DNA of 64,000 bases from an uncultured Rhodocyclaceae bacterium (GTDB lineage Bacteria > Pseudomonadota > Gammaproteobacteria > Burkholderiales > Rhodocyclaceae): NCBI GenBank assembly GCA_934271525.1, contig CAKQRL010000003.1:62001-126000 (forward strand). Direction: 5' to 3'. Numbering within the stretch: position 1 is the first letter of the stretch; each line of letters starts with the position of its first letter. Below, piece after piece: positions 53,144 through 62,418 of this stretch. Position numbers and translations under genes: made by a program. The notes beneath the pieces are model-generated. The model did no database searches. It was not told where the DNA came from and saw nothing but the letters and a program-made list of their open reading frames with translations.

Positions 53144-54604
53144 TTAAAAATGATTCAATTCGGGCATTTGTTGATGAAAATCCGTCTCCATTTGAAAACG
53201 GTGCGCGACATTCAACAGTTGCGATTCTTTAAAATAATTGCCAATCAATTGCACGCCAACGGGCAAATTTTGAACAAAGCCACAAGGCATTGACATTGCC
53301 GGCAAACCCGCCAAATTCACGCCGATGGTGTAAATATCGCTCAAATACATTTTCACCGAATCTTTGGCTTTTTCGCCGAGTTTAAACGCCACATCGGGCG
53401 AAGTGGGGCTTAAAACAAAATCGCATTGCGCAAAAGCTTGTTGAAAATCCTGCGCAATCAAGCGGCGAATTTTTTGCGCTTTCAAATAATAAGCATCGTA
53501 ATAACCGTGCGACAAAACATAAGTGCCGATAAAAATGCGCCGCCGCACTTCATCGCCAAAACCTTGTGCGCGCGTTTGTTGATACATTTCTTCCAAATTG
53601 TTGTAATTTTCCGCGCGAAAACCATAACGCACGCCGTCATAACGGCTTAAATTGGAGCTGGCCTCAGCCGGGGCAATCACATAATAAGCGGCAACGCTCA
53701 AATCAATATGTGGTAAGGAAATCTCCACAATTTCCGCACCGAGTTTTTTGAAAATTGCCACACTTTCCAACACTTTTTGGGTGACGGGCGAATCATCAGC
53801 GTTTTCAAAAAATTCGCGTGGCAAACCGATTTTGATGCCTTTTAAATCATCTTCCAAATGCGCACAAAAATCTTCTTTTTCTAAATTTAAAGAAGTGGAA
53901 TCGCGTTCATCAAAACCAGCCATGGCGTTTAACAAAAGCGCGCAATCCTCAGAAGAATGCGCCATTGGTCCAGCTTGGTCTAAGGATGAAGCAAAGGCAA
54001 TCATTCCAAAACGGCTGATTCTGCCATAAGTGGGTTTTAAGCCAGTAATGCCGCAAAGCGCGGCAGGTTGGCGGATGGAGCCGCCGGTGTCGGTGCCTGT
54101 TGCCGCAGGCGTTAAAAATGCGCTTATTGCCGCGGCAGAACCGCCGCTCGAGCCGCCCGGCACGCGCGCCAAATCCCAAGGATTTTTAACCGCGCCAAAA
54201 TAAGAAGTTTCGTTGGAAGAACCCATTGCAAATTCATCCATATTGGTTCTGCCAAGAGGAACCATTCCCGCTTCGTTTTCTAATTTTTGAACCACAAAGG
54301 CATCGTAAGGGGAAACAAAATTTGCCAACATTTTGCTGGCGCAACTTGACACCCAACCTTTGGCACAAAAAATATCTTTTTGCGCAATGGGAATGCCCGT
54401 TAAAACGCCAGCTGTGCCGTTTTGAATTTTTTCATCGGCACGCATTGCCACTTGCAGCGATTTTTCAAAATCGGTATGCACAAACGCATTCAAATGCGGG
54501 TTTAAATTTTCAATGCGTTTTAAAAAAATTTCGGTTAATTCACGCGATGAAATTTTTTTGCTGTGCAACAAAGCACTTAAAGTTTTTAAATTATTTTTCC
54601 ACAT
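53144..54604 (-). CDS. gatA: Aspartyl/glutamyl-tRNA amidotransferase subunit A
   Basis: Glutaminase subunit of GatCAB (486 aa), amidase-signature family. The Ser-cisSer-Lys triad is visible: Lys in GIPIAQKDIFCAKG (near 79), Ser in VPGGSSGGSAAAIS and nucleophile Ser in GTDTGGSIRQPAALCG (near 178). GLKPTYGRISRFG and YVLSHGYYDAYYLKAQKIR also fit. The ATG at 54604 lies one base past the gatC stop; an upstream TTG is less likely. Confidence 0.95.
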   Translation of the reverse strand: MWKNNLKTLSALLHSKKISSRELTEIFLKRIENLNPHLNAFVHTDFEKSLQVAMRADEKIQNGTAGVLTGIPIAQKDIFCAKGWVSSCASKMLANFVSPYDAFVVQKLENEAGMVPLGRTNMDEFAMGSSNETSYFGAVKNPWDLARVPGGSSGGSAAAISAFLTPAATGTDTGGSIRQPAALCGITGLKPTYGRISRFGMIAFASSLDQAGPMAHSSEDCALLLNAMAGFDERDSTSLNLEKEDFCAHLEDDLKGIKIGLPREFFENADDSPVTQKVLESVAIFKKLGAEIVEISLPHIDLSVAAYYVIAPAEASSNLSRYDGVRYGFRAENYNNLEEMYQQTRAQGFGDEVRRRIFIGTYVLSHGYYDAYYLKAQKIRRLIAQDFQQAFAQCDFVLSPTSPDVAFKLGEKAKDSVKMYLSDIYTIGVNLAGLPAMSMPCGFVQNLPVGVQLIGNYFKESQLLNVAHRFQMETDFHQQMPELNHF

Positions 54605-54605
54605 T

Positions 54606-54893
54606 TTATTCAATCACTTTCGGCACCAAAAAAAGATTGTTTTCGGTTTGCGTAGCAAGCGCCAAAAATTCGGGGCGTTTGTCCGTTTCAGTTATTTTAT
54701 CTTCACGCAAACGCTGGAAAATATCTTGCGCGTGAGACATTGGCAAAATGTTGTCGGTATTGACTGCTTGCATTTTTTCAATCAAAGCCAAAATGGGCGT
54801 TAATTCATTTTGCATCAGCGCCAATTCGGCATCGTTTAATCCGATTTTGGCTAATTGTGCAATATGGCGCACATCTTCAATATTCAAAGCCAT
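54606..54893 (-). CDS. gatC: Aspartyl/glutamyl-tRNA amidotransferase subunit C
   Basis: Small stabilising subunit (95 aa) that wraps GatA and GatB. The conserved VRHIAQLAKIGLNDAELALMQNELTPIL and VNTDNILPMSHAQDIFQRLREDK are seen. First gene of the operon, divergent from mreB, the usual betaproteobacterial arrangement. Confidence 0.94.
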   Translation of the reverse strand: MALNIEDVRHIAQLAKIGLNDAELALMQNELTPILALIEKMQAVNTDNILPMSHAQDIFQRLREDKITETDKRPEFLALATQTENNLFLVPKVIE

Positions 54894-54926
54894 TGTATTT
54901 CCTTAACTTTTTAAAAAAAATTTTAT

Positions 54927-54938
54927 GTTAACCGTGGA
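54927..54938. repeat. Palindromic single arm between gatC and mreB
   Basis: GTTAACCGTGGA, with a T at the variable position, preceded by an A8/T4 core. Confidence 0.65.
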
Positions 54939-55006
54939 AAAATCAATATTGTAAGTTATCATAAGCGCTTTTTGCATTGCAGTATTTTTTTTAAAAGCAG
55001 GAAATT

Positions 55007-56050
55007 ATGTTCGGTTTTTTCAGCAAATATTTTTCTAATGATTTGGCAATTGATTTGGGCACTGCCAACACTTTGGTTTATATGCGCGGGCGCGGCATTG
55101 TTTTGGATGAACCATCCGTGGTTGCCATTCGCTTAGAAGGCGGCCCCAATGCCAAAAAAGCCATTCAAGCGGCAGGGCACGAAGCCAAAGAAATGTTGGG
55201 CAAAGCGCCCACAGGGCTAACCGTTATTCGCCCGATGAAAGACGGCGTGATTGCCGATTTCACAGCCACAGAACAAATGTTAAAGCAGTTTATTAAAAAA
55301 GTGCATGAAAGCAAATTGTTTGCGCCGGGGCCGCGCATTATCATTTGTGTGCCAAGTGGTTCCACGCAAGTGGAGCGCCGCGCCATTAGAGAATCCGCTT
55401 TGAATGCGGGCGCAAGTCAGGTTTATTTAATTGAAGAGCCGATGGCTGCTGCCATTGGCGCGGGTTTGCCTGTTGCCGACCCAACGGGTTCAATGGTGGT
55501 GGATATTGGCGGCGGCACAACGGAAGTTGGCGTTATTTCCTTGGGCGGTATGGTTTATTCCAGTTCCGTTCGCGTAGGTGGCGACAAATTGGATGATTCC
55601 ATTATGAATTACATTAGCCGCAACTATGGGATGATGATTGGCGAAAACACTGCGGAAAATATTAAGAAAAATATCGGCTCGGCTTTTCCAGATACGCAAG
55701 TAACAACAATGGAAGTCTCTGGCATTAACAAATCCGAAGGCATTCCCAGAAAATTCACCATCACCTCCAACGAAATTTTGGAAGCCTTGGCAGAACCTTT
55801 AAATCAAGTGGTTACGGCGGTTAAAATTGCTTTGGAAAAAACCCCGCCCGAATTGGGCGCTGATATTGCCGAAAAAGGTTTGGTTTTAACGGGTGGCGGT
55901 GCGCTCTTGCGCAATTTGGACCAACTTTTAATGGAAGAAACGGGTTTGCCTGTGGTCATTGCCGAAGGTCCTTTGACGTGCGTGGCACGCGGTTGCGGGA
56001 TGGCGCTTGAAAAAATTGACAAACTCGCCATGGTTTTTACCACCGACTGA
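55007..56050 (+). CDS. mreB: Rod-shape-determining actin homologue MreB
   Basis: Actin-like ATPase (347 aa) that guides the elongasome along the inner membrane. LAIDLGTANTLVY, GLTVIRPMKDGVIADF, VPSGSTQVERRAIRESA, IEEPMAAAIGAGLPV, VVDIGGGTTEVGVISL and the GGGALLRNLD region are intact. The N-terminal MFGFFSKYFS provides an amphipathic membrane helix. AGGAAAT precedes the ATG. First of mreBCD-mrdA-rodA-rlpA. Confidence 0.97.
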   Translation: MFGFFSKYFSNDLAIDLGTANTLVYMRGRGIVLDEPSVVAIRLEGGPNAKKAIQAAGHEAKEMLGKAPTGLTVIRPMKDGVIADFTATEQMLKQFIKKVHESKLFAPGPRIIICVPSGSTQVERRAIRESALNAGASQVYLIEEPMAAAIGAGLPVADPTGSMVVDIGGGTTEVGVISLGGMVYSSSVRVGGDKLDDSIMNYISRNYGMMIGENTAENIKKNIGSAFPDTQVTTMEVSGINKSEGIPRKFTITSNEILEALAEPLNQVVTAVKIALEKTPPELGADIAEKGLVLTGGGALLRNLDQLLMEETGLPVVIAEGPLTCVARGCGMALEKIDKLAMVFTTD

Positions 56051-56062
56051 AAGGCGTGAAGA

Positions 56063-56941
56063 ATGCCGCCCGCCGCAACCAACGCACCTCCTTTGTTTCG
56101 GCGGGGTTTGTCGCCCAACACTTTGCTGACGGTGTATTTGGCGCTATCCATGGCGCTTTTTGTTTTAGATGTGAAATTCCAAGCGCTCAATTTTGTGCGG
56201 CAATCTTTGGTTTTTGTGGTGGAGCCCGTGCAACGGGTGATGCAGTTGCCGCAAAATCTTTACGCCAATGCCAAATCTTACATGAACGCGCAAGTTGCCT
56301 TGCGCGCTGAAAACCACGCTTTAAAACGCGATAACTTAGAAAAATCCTTGGCGCTTTCCGACTTCAACAATGTGTTGGCAGAAAACGCACGGCTGAGAAT
56401 GTTATTAGACATCAAAGAGCGCCATGCTTTGCAAGGCAAGGTTTCCACAATTTTGTATAGCCCGCGCGATCCTTTTTCTCGCCGTGTGATTGTGAATTTA
56501 GGCGCACAATCGGAAATTATTACTGGTCAAGCGGCATTAAACGCGCAAGGCGTGTTGGGGCAAATTACGCGCGTTTTTCCTTTTGCCTCTGAAATCACGT
56601 TGATTTCGGACAAAAACCACATGACACCCGTTAAAAACAAACGCACAGGCAAAACAATGGTTGCGTATGGCATGGGCGAAAATTTGTTGGAATTGCGTTT
56701 TGTGCCACCAGAGACGGATATTCGCACCGGCGATGCTTTGGTAACATCCGGCTTGGATGATATTTATCCGCCCAACTTTGCCGTTGCCCGAATCATCAAC
56801 GTAGAAAAGCAATTTCCTTTTATGAAAATTGAAGCTGCGCCCGTTGCCGCCACGCAACGTTTGGATGAAATTCTTTTAATTGAACCCAAAACCAAGCGCG
56901 CTCCGCCCCCAACGGAATTGGAGAGTCAAATTTTGCAATAA
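56063..56941 (+). CDS. mreC: Rod-shape-determining protein MreC
   Basis: Bitopic inner-membrane elongasome protein (292 aa) that activates PBP2-RodA. One N-terminal helix (about 20-37), a periplasmic coiled coil (about 65-115, RAENHALKRDNLEKSLALSD) and a beta-barrel-like domain with SPRDPFSRRVIVNLG and GDALVTSGLDDIYPPNFAVARI. An unusually short C-terminus compared with relatives that carry Pro/Ala-rich tails. Confidence 0.93.
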   Translation: MPPAATNAPPLFRRGLSPNTLLTVYLALSMALFVLDVKFQALNFVRQSLVFVVEPVQRVMQLPQNLYANAKSYMNAQVALRAENHALKRDNLEKSLALSDFNNVLAENARLRMLLDIKERHALQGKVSTILYSPRDPFSRRVIVNLGAQSEIITGQAALNAQGVLGQITRVFPFASEITLISDKNHMTPVKNKRTGKTMVAYGMGENLLELRFVPPETDIRTGDALVTSGLDDIYPPNFAVARIINVEKQFPFMKIEAAPVAATQRLDEILLIEPKTKRAPPPTELESQILQ

Positions 56942-56973
56942 TCCACGGTCAACAAAAATTTTTTTTGAAAAAA
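56942..56973. repeat. Palindromic half-element between mreC and mreD
   Basis: Left arm TCCACGGTCAAC and T8-GAAAAAAA core; the mreD ATG is formed at its end. Confidence 0.8.
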
Positions 56974-57495
56974 ATGTCCCGCCCATCCCGCATTCTCTTA
57001 CCTGTTCAGCCGTGGTTCATCTATACCACGTTGATTTTCGCTTTTGCTGTTAGCCTAATGCCAAAATCTATTTCGCCATGGTTGCCAGACTGGACGGCAT
57101 TGGTTTTGTGTTTTTGGTGCGTGCGCGAACCGCGCTTTGTTGGAATGGGTTGGGGATTCTTTTTGGGCATTTTAACGGATGTGGCAGATGGTGTGATTTT
57201 TGGTCAACACGCCATCGCCTTTGTTTTGTTGGCGTATTTGGGCAACGACCTTTCGCGCCGATTCGCTTGGTTCACCTTGCGTTCGCAAGCCTTGCAAGTG
57301 GCGCCGCTTTTGTTTTTTTGCGAAGGCATCCAAATTATTTTGCGCATGTTTGCAGGTGGCGCTTTTCCGGGGGTGGAATTTTTAATTGCGCCTTTGTTGG
57401 CGAGCATTTTGTGGCCAGTGTTTTCGGTATTGTTGTTATTCCCGCAACATCAGCCGATTGAAAAAAATCCAGATAGACCCATTAGCCCGCAATGA
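56974..57495 (+). CDS. mreD: Rod-shape-determining protein MreD
   Basis: Small polytopic elongasome protein (173 aa, five to six helices). The N-terminal PSRILLPVQPWFIYTTLIFAF and WVLFFLGILTDVADG-like stretch (GWGFFLGILTDVADGVIFGQHA) match MreD. The ATG lies in the A-rich end of a half palindromic element and lacks a ribosome site. It overlaps mrdA by four bases. Confidence 0.9.
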   Translation: MSRPSRILLPVQPWFIYTTLIFAFAVSLMPKSISPWLPDWTALVLCFWCVREPRFVGMGWGFFLGILTDVADGVIFGQHAIAFVLLAYLGNDLSRRFAWFTLRSQALQVAPLLFFCEGIQIILRMFAGGAFPGVEFLIAPLLASILWPVFSVLLLFPQHQPIEKNPDRPISPQ

Positions 57496-59399
57496 ACGCC
57501 TTTTTGCCCAACCAAAAAGAACAAGAAACCGAGCGTTTTCGCGCGCGGATTTTGTGTGCTTTTTTGTTGGTGTTTTTGGGATTTTGCACGCTTTTGTGGC
57601 GTTTTTATTATTTGCAAATTGTGCAGTATGCCAATTTTCACACCCGCGCAGAAGAAAACCGCATCACCTTGTTACCTGTGGCACCAACACGCGGTTTAAT
57701 TGTAGATAAAAACGGCGTGCCGCTTGTGCACAATTTTTCTAGCTTAACCTTGGAAATTGTGCCTGCCCGCATTAAGAACATCAATGAATTGTTGGATGAA
57801 TTAAACGAAGTTATTCCCATTACGGAAAAAGAACGCCAAAACTTTGCGCGCAAACGCGCGGCAGGCAAACGCTTTGATTCTATTCCCATTAAAACGCGTT
57901 TAACCGAGGAAGAATTGGCAAAATTTTCAGCCGCACATTTTCGTTTTCCGGGTGTGGAAGTGAAAGCCCGATTTTTCCGCGAATACCCATTTGGCAAAAT
58001 TGCCGCACATTCTTTGGGTTATGTGGGCAGAATTTCATCAAAAGACAACGAGTGGATTGAAGAGCGCGAAGAAACAACAAATTACAAAGGCACAGACCAA
58101 ATCGGCAAAACGGCGCTGGAACAACATTATGAATTTGATTTGCACGGGCAATCGGGTTGGCAGCAAGTAGAAATTGATTCGGCAGGTCAACCTTTGCGTA
58201 TCTTAAAAAATATGCCGCCGATAGTCGGCAGTAATTTGAAATTAACCATTGATATTCGCTTGCAAGAACTCGCAGAAAAGGCTTTTGGTAAACGGCGCGG
58301 TTCTTTGGTAGCCATTAACCCACAAACTGGTGGGATTTTGGCGCTTGTTTCAATGCCATCCTTTGACCCGAATCTTTTTGTGGATGGCATTTCCACCACC
58401 AACTGGAAAGAATTGAATGAACACCCCGACCGCCCTTTGATTAACCGCGCCATCAACGGCGCTTATCCGCCCGGCTCAACATTCAAACCTTTTATGGCTT
58501 TGGCAGGTTTGGAATACGGCAAACGCACGCCGTTTCAAGGCATCAACGACCTTGGCTTTTTTCAATTTGGCGACCACCGCTTTCGTGACGACAAACGCTC
58601 TGGCCACGGTTGGGTGGATTTGCACCGTTCCATTGTGGTTTCTTGCGATACTTATTATTACCATTTGGCAAACGACTTGGGCATTGATTTGATTGCACAA
58701 TTTATGTCGCCACTGGGCTTTGGGCAAAAAACAGGCATTGATTTGGGCAAAGACGATTCAGGCGAATCAAAGGGCGTGTTGCCAAGCAAAGAATGGAAGA
58801 AAAAACGCTTTAAAACGCCCGCGCAACAACAATGGTATGCGGGGGAAACTATTTCTATCGGCATTGGTCAAGGCTACAACGCTTATACGCCGCTGCAACT
58901 GGCATCCGCCGTGGCAACCTTGGCCAACAACGGCATTCGCTACCGACCACATTTGGTGGAATCGGTTGAAAACCCAGTAACGGGCAAATCCCGCAAAATT
59001 GAACCGCGTCCATTAGCCATCTTGCCGTGGAAGCGTAAAAATGTTCAAGTGGTGCAAAATGCCATGCGCGATGTGATGACGCACGGCACAGCCGCACGCA
59101 TTTTTGGCAACGCGCCGTATCAAGCGGCAGGCAAAACCGGCACAGCGCAAGTTTTTTCTTTAAAAGGTGCGGAATATCGGGCATCTAGCCTAAAAGAACA
59201 TTTGCACGACCACGCTTTATTTGTTGCTTATGCGCCTTTTGAAAACCCAAGCATCGCGCTTGCCATTTTGGTTGAAAATGGTGGTTTTGGTGCCTCATCC
59301 GCCGCGCCCATTGCGCGCAAAGTTTTGGATTATTACTTGCTTGGCAAAACACCCGCGGGCTTTGAATTTACCACGCCCAAAATCTCGGAGGATGCGTGA
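57492..59399 (+). CDS. mrdA: Penicillin-binding protein 2, transpeptidase
   Basis: Class B PBP of the elongasome (635 aa). One N-terminal helix (about 17-38), pedestal domain with APTRGLIVDKNGVPL, and transpeptidase with the active Ser in GSTFKPFMAL (about residue 327), an S-x-D (SCD) motif and the AAGKTGTAQV box. These cross-link peptidoglycan during lateral growth. It overlaps mreD and rodA. Confidence 0.96.
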   Translation: MNAFLPNQKEQETERFRARILCAFLLVFLGFCTLLWRFYYLQIVQYANFHTRAEENRITLLPVAPTRGLIVDKNGVPLVHNFSSLTLEIVPARIKNINELLDELNEVIPITEKERQNFARKRAAGKRFDSIPIKTRLTEEELAKFSAAHFRFPGVEVKARFFREYPFGKIAAHSLGYVGRISSKDNEWIEEREETTNYKGTDQIGKTALEQHYEFDLHGQSGWQQVEIDSAGQPLRILKNMPPIVGSNLKLTIDIRLQELAEKAFGKRRGSLVAINPQTGGILALVSMPSFDPNLFVDGISTTNWKELNEHPDRPLINRAINGAYPPGSTFKPFMALAGLEYGKRTPFQGINDLGFFQFGDHRFRDDKRSGHGWVDLHRSIVVSCDTYYYHLANDLGIDLIAQFMSPLGFGQKTGIDLGKDDSGESKGVLPSKEWKKKRFKTPAQQQWYAGETISIGIGQGYNAYTPLQLASAVATLANNGIRYRPHLVESVENPVTGKSRKIEPRPLAILPWKRKNVQVVQNAMRDVMTHGTAARIFGNAPYQAAGKTGTAQVFSLKGAEYRASSLKEHLHDHALFVAYAPFENPSIALAILVENGGFGASSAAPIARKVLDYYLLGKTPAGFEFTTPKISEDA

Positions 59400-60493
59400 T
59401 GATGAAACGCATTTTTACCGCCATTGACATGCCGCTTTTGGTGATTGTTTTGGCAATTTCTGCCATTGGCCTTTGCACTGTTTATTCCGCCACGCTTGAT
59501 TCAGCCACGCGCTTGACATCGCAAATGCAAAATATGGGTATTGCCATTCTTTTAATGTGGATGATCGCCCTTATTCCGCCACAGCGTTGGATGCAATTAT
59601 CCATTTTCTTTTATTTGATCGGCATTGCCTTGTTGCTGGCGGTGTTTTTTGGCGGGGTTACGGTCAACGGCGCAAAGCGTTGGTTATCCTTGGGTTTTAC
59701 GCGCATTCAACCCTCTGAAATGTTAAAAATCGTCACTCCAATGACCCTTGCGTGGTTTTTCCACCAAGTGCAAGCCGATCGCAACTGGCGGCATTTTGTG
59801 GTGGCTTTTATTATTTTGGCAATTCCATTTTTTTTAATCGCCAAGCAACCCGATTTGGGCACGGCGCTATTGGTTGGCGCTTGCGGATTTTTTGTGATTT
59901 TTTTGGCGGGTTTACCGTGGAAAATCATCATCAGCGCCGTGGTTTTGGGTAGCGCTGCGGCACCATTTTTGTGGCATTTGTTGCACGATTACCAAAAAAA
60001 GCGGATTTTAACCTTGCTTGACCCAACCAATGACCCGCTTGGCGCGGGCTACCACATTATTCAATCCACCATTGCCATTGGCTCGGGCGGCAAACTTGGC
60101 AAGGGTTTTTTAAAAGGCACACAAACGCATTTGGAATTTATCCCTGAAAAACACACGGATTTTATCTTCGCCGTTTTTTCCGAAGAATGGGGTTTGATGG
60201 GCAACGTTTGCCTGCTATTTCTTTATTTTTTATTGATTTCACGCGGGCTCATTATTGCCTACCGCGCGCAACACGTTTTTTCACGCTTGTTGGCTGGCGC
60301 CATTACCTTGGGATTTTTCATTTACGCCTTCATCAATATGGGAATGGTATCAGGCATTCTTCCTGTGGTGGGCGTGCCTTTGCCTTTTATGAGTTACGGC
60401 GGCACGGCGCTTTTAACGTTGTTTGGCAGTATTGGTTTATTAATGTCCATCAACGCGCAAACGCGCCAAACCACCAAAAACACATTTTCTTAA
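59399..60493 (+). CDS. rodA: Peptidoglycan glycosyltransferase RodA
   Basis: SEDS-family glycan polymerase (364 aa, ten helices) paired with PBP2. QPSEMLKIVTPMTLAWFF, KQPDLGTALLVGACG (with the catalytic-type Asp region), DPTNDPLGAGYHIIQSTIAIGSGG, FIPEKHTDFIFAVFSEEWG and PVVGVPLPFMSYGGTALLT are all present. GGAGG lies eight bases before ATG 59399. GLPWKI is encoded by a sequence equal to one repeat arm, but also fits normal RodA. Confidence 0.95.
   Translation: MMKRIFTAIDMPLLVIVLAISAIGLCTVYSATLDSATRLTSQMQNMGIAILLMWMIALIPPQRWMQLSIFFYLIGIALLLAVFFGGVTVNGAKRWLSLGFTRIQPSEMLKIVTPMTLAWFFHQVQADRNWRHFVVAFIILAIPFFLIAKQPDLGTALLVGACGFFVIFLAGLPWKIIISAVVLGSAAAPFLWHLLHDYQKKRILTLLDPTNDPLGAGYHIIQSTIAIGSGGKLGKGFLKGTQTHLEFIPEKHTDFIFAVFSEEWGLMGNVCLLFLYFLLISRGLIIAYRAQHVFSRLLAGAITLGFFIYAFINMGMVSGILPVVGVPLPFMSYGGTALLTLFGSIGLLMSINAQTRQTTKNTFS
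59909..59921. repeat. Arm-like sequence within rodA
   Basis: GGTTTACCGTGGA encoding part of GLPWKI. May be chance because the protein segment is normal for RodA. Confidence 0.35.
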
Positions 60494-60497
60494 CGCT

Positions 60498-61706
60498 ATG
60501 CGATTGTTTTCCGTTATTTTCTTATCCTTGCTTTTATCCGCTTGCGCTTTGCAATTTAAAAAACCGAGCACGCGCACGGCAGGCGGTGGTTATTATCAAG
60601 ACGATGGACCGCTGGCAACCAACAAAAATCTTGATGCCATTCCAGATGCCACGCCCAAAATTGAACCGCTCCACAAAGGCACGATGAAGCCTTACACCGT
60701 TTTGGGCAAACATTATGTGCCGAACACCAATTTAAAAGCCTACAAAGAACGCGGCATTGCCAGTTGGTATGGCAAAAAATTCCACGGCAAAAAAACCTCC
60801 ATTGGCGAGCCTTACGATATGTTTGCGATGACGGCGGCACACAAAACTTTGGCGCTTCCTTCTTATGCGCGGGTTACAAGAGTTGCCACGGGAAAATCGG
60901 TGATTGTGCGGCTAACCGACCGCGGCCCTTTTCACGAAGGGCGCATCATTGATTTGTCTTATGCCGCCGCTTACAAACTCGGCATTTTGGGCAAAGGCAG
61001 CGATACAGTGATTGTGGAAGCGATTATTCCTTCTAGTTCGGGTTTTTATGCAACAACAAGCACAAACCCAATCTCCCGCAAAGAAACCATTAAAAATGCC
61101 TTGCGTTCCAACATTAGCACAGCGCAGATTTTATCCATTCGCAGAGGTGCTGCGGCAAGCGACATTGCACCCATTCAAACGGCATTCAACACGGCAAAAA
61201 ACGTGGCGAAATTGGCGCAAAGCGAAGATCCTTTGGCGGATTTTATTAAAGACAATATGTCAGAAAATGTTGCAAACGCCGCGGCAAATATTGCAAATGC
61301 CACCGTTTCTGCCGCCGTTTCTAATATTGCCGTCAACAAGGATTTTGACGCTTTGGAAGCCATTGCCATTGCGGCAAACGCCATCCATGTGGATGCGCCA
61401 GCCGCATCCAATGTGAATGCCGCGCCAACTATTTCAAATATTGATGCGCCGCTTCAAAAAACAAGCGTGTCCACACTTTCTTATTTTGTGCAGTTGGGTT
61501 CGTTTTCATCCGCTGAAAATGCGCAGGCGGCGCGCGCCAAAATGGCGGCGCAGTTGCCGTGGTTAACCAATTTGCCTGTTGTTTTTCAAAGTGGCAATGT
61601 GCATCGTGTGCAAATTGGTCCCTTTGCCAACAAGGATGATGCCCAAGAACTCATTGAGCGCATTCAACAATCCAGCAATTTGCAACCCGCTTTGGCCACG
61701 CAATAG
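60498..61706 (+). CDS. rlpA: Septal-ring lytic transglycosylase RlpA
   Basis: Outer-membrane lipoprotein (402 aa). Lipobox LLSAC (Cys16). The double-psi beta-barrel domain (about 85-175) has GIASWYGKKFHGKKTSIGE, TAAHKTLALPSYARV and VRLTDRGPFHEGRIIDLSYAAA. A long Ala/Asn/Ile-rich low-complexity linker (about 230-320) separates it from a C-terminal SPOR domain (YFVQLGSFSSAENAQAARAK, HRVQIGPFANKDDAQ) that targets denuded glycan at the septum. Last gene of the rod operon. Confidence 0.93.
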   Translation: MRLFSVIFLSLLLSACALQFKKPSTRTAGGGYYQDDGPLATNKNLDAIPDATPKIEPLHKGTMKPYTVLGKHYVPNTNLKAYKERGIASWYGKKFHGKKTSIGEPYDMFAMTAAHKTLALPSYARVTRVATGKSVIVRLTDRGPFHEGRIIDLSYAAAYKLGILGKGSDTVIVEAIIPSSSGFYATTSTNPISRKETIKNALRSNISTAQILSIRRGAAASDIAPIQTAFNTAKNVAKLAQSEDPLADFIKDNMSENVANAAANIANATVSAAVSNIAVNKDFDALEAIAIAANAIHVDAPAASNVNAAPTISNIDAPLQKTSVSTLSYFVQLGSFSSAENAQAARAKMAAQLPWLTNLPVVFQSGNVHRVQIGPFANKDDAQELIERIQQSSNLQPALATQ

Positions 61707-61719
61707 AAAATCGCAAAAA

Positions 61720-61770
61720 TCCACGGTAAACGCTAAAATTTTTTCAAAAAAAAGAAAGGTTTACCGTGGA
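61720..61770. repeat. Dispersed palindromic element, full copy between rlpA and gmk
   Basis: TCCACGGTAAACGC and GGTTTACCGTGGA with T7/CA8 core; likely terminates the rod operon. Confidence 0.93.
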
Positions 61771-61806
61771 AAATTGCTTTTTTTGCTTTTTAAAAAGGTT
61801 CAAACA

Positions 61807-62412
61807 ATGAAAAACCCGCTTTTTGTAGTGAGCGCTCCGTCTGGTGCTGGCAAAACCACCTTGGTTCGCCATTTGCTTGCCAAGGAAAAAACCGTGCAGC
61901 TTTCCATTTCAACAACAACGCGCCCGCCCCGCGCAGGCGAAAAAGATGGCATTGATTATTTTTTTACTTCTATTGCCGATTTTAAAGAAAAAATCGCCAA
62001 CAACGCCTTTGCTGAATACGCCCAAGTGCACGGCAATTTTTATGGCACCGCCAAAATGTGGTTAGAACAAGCCTTGGAAAAAAACGAAGTATTGTTGGAA
62101 ATTGACGTGCAAGGGGCAGAGCAAATCAAAAAGGTTTTCCCACAAGCCATTTTGATTTTCATCTTCCCGCCTTCGTTAGCAATCTTAAAAGAACGCTTAA
62201 TGGGCAGAAAAACCGATTCGCAAGAAGTGATAAAAAAACGACTCTCTGCCGCCATTGATGAAATGCGCCGTGCCGCAGATTTTGATTATGTTATTATGAA
62301 CGATCATTTGGCAACGGCAGTAGAAGAACTTGTGGCTGTCATCAAAGCGGCACGTTGCCGAACTGCTTTTCAAAAAATGCGCCATCCTGCGCTTTTTGCA
62401 CTTGAAGGATAA
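61807..62412 (+). CDS. gmk: Guanylate kinase
   Basis: Phosphorylates GMP to GDP (201 aa). P-loop SAPSGAGKTTLVRHL, SISTTTRPPRAGEKDGIDYFF, EYAQVHGNFYGTAK, LLEIDVQGAEQIK and IFIFPPS are canonical. The ATG at 61807 is preferred because longer readings begin in the palindromic element. It heads gmk-rpoZ-spoT, tying GTP supply to (p)ppGpp. Confidence 0.96.
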   Translation: MKNPLFVVSAPSGAGKTTLVRHLLAKEKTVQLSISTTTRPPRAGEKDGIDYFFTSIADFKEKIANNAFAEYAQVHGNFYGTAKMWLEQALEKNEVLLEIDVQGAEQIKKVFPQAILIFIFPPSLAILKERLMGRKTDSQEVIKKRLSAAIDEMRRAADFDYVIMNDHLATAVEELVAVIKAARCRTAFQKMRHPALFALEG

Positions 62413-62418
62413 CTAAAA

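Noticed and set aside
53121..54938. gatA-gatC as a mobile cassette because arms bracket it
   Set aside because: gatC divergent from mreB is the ancestral betaproteobacterial order. With arms this dense, bracketing by itself is weak evidence, a caution that also applies to the MagIII-like gene.
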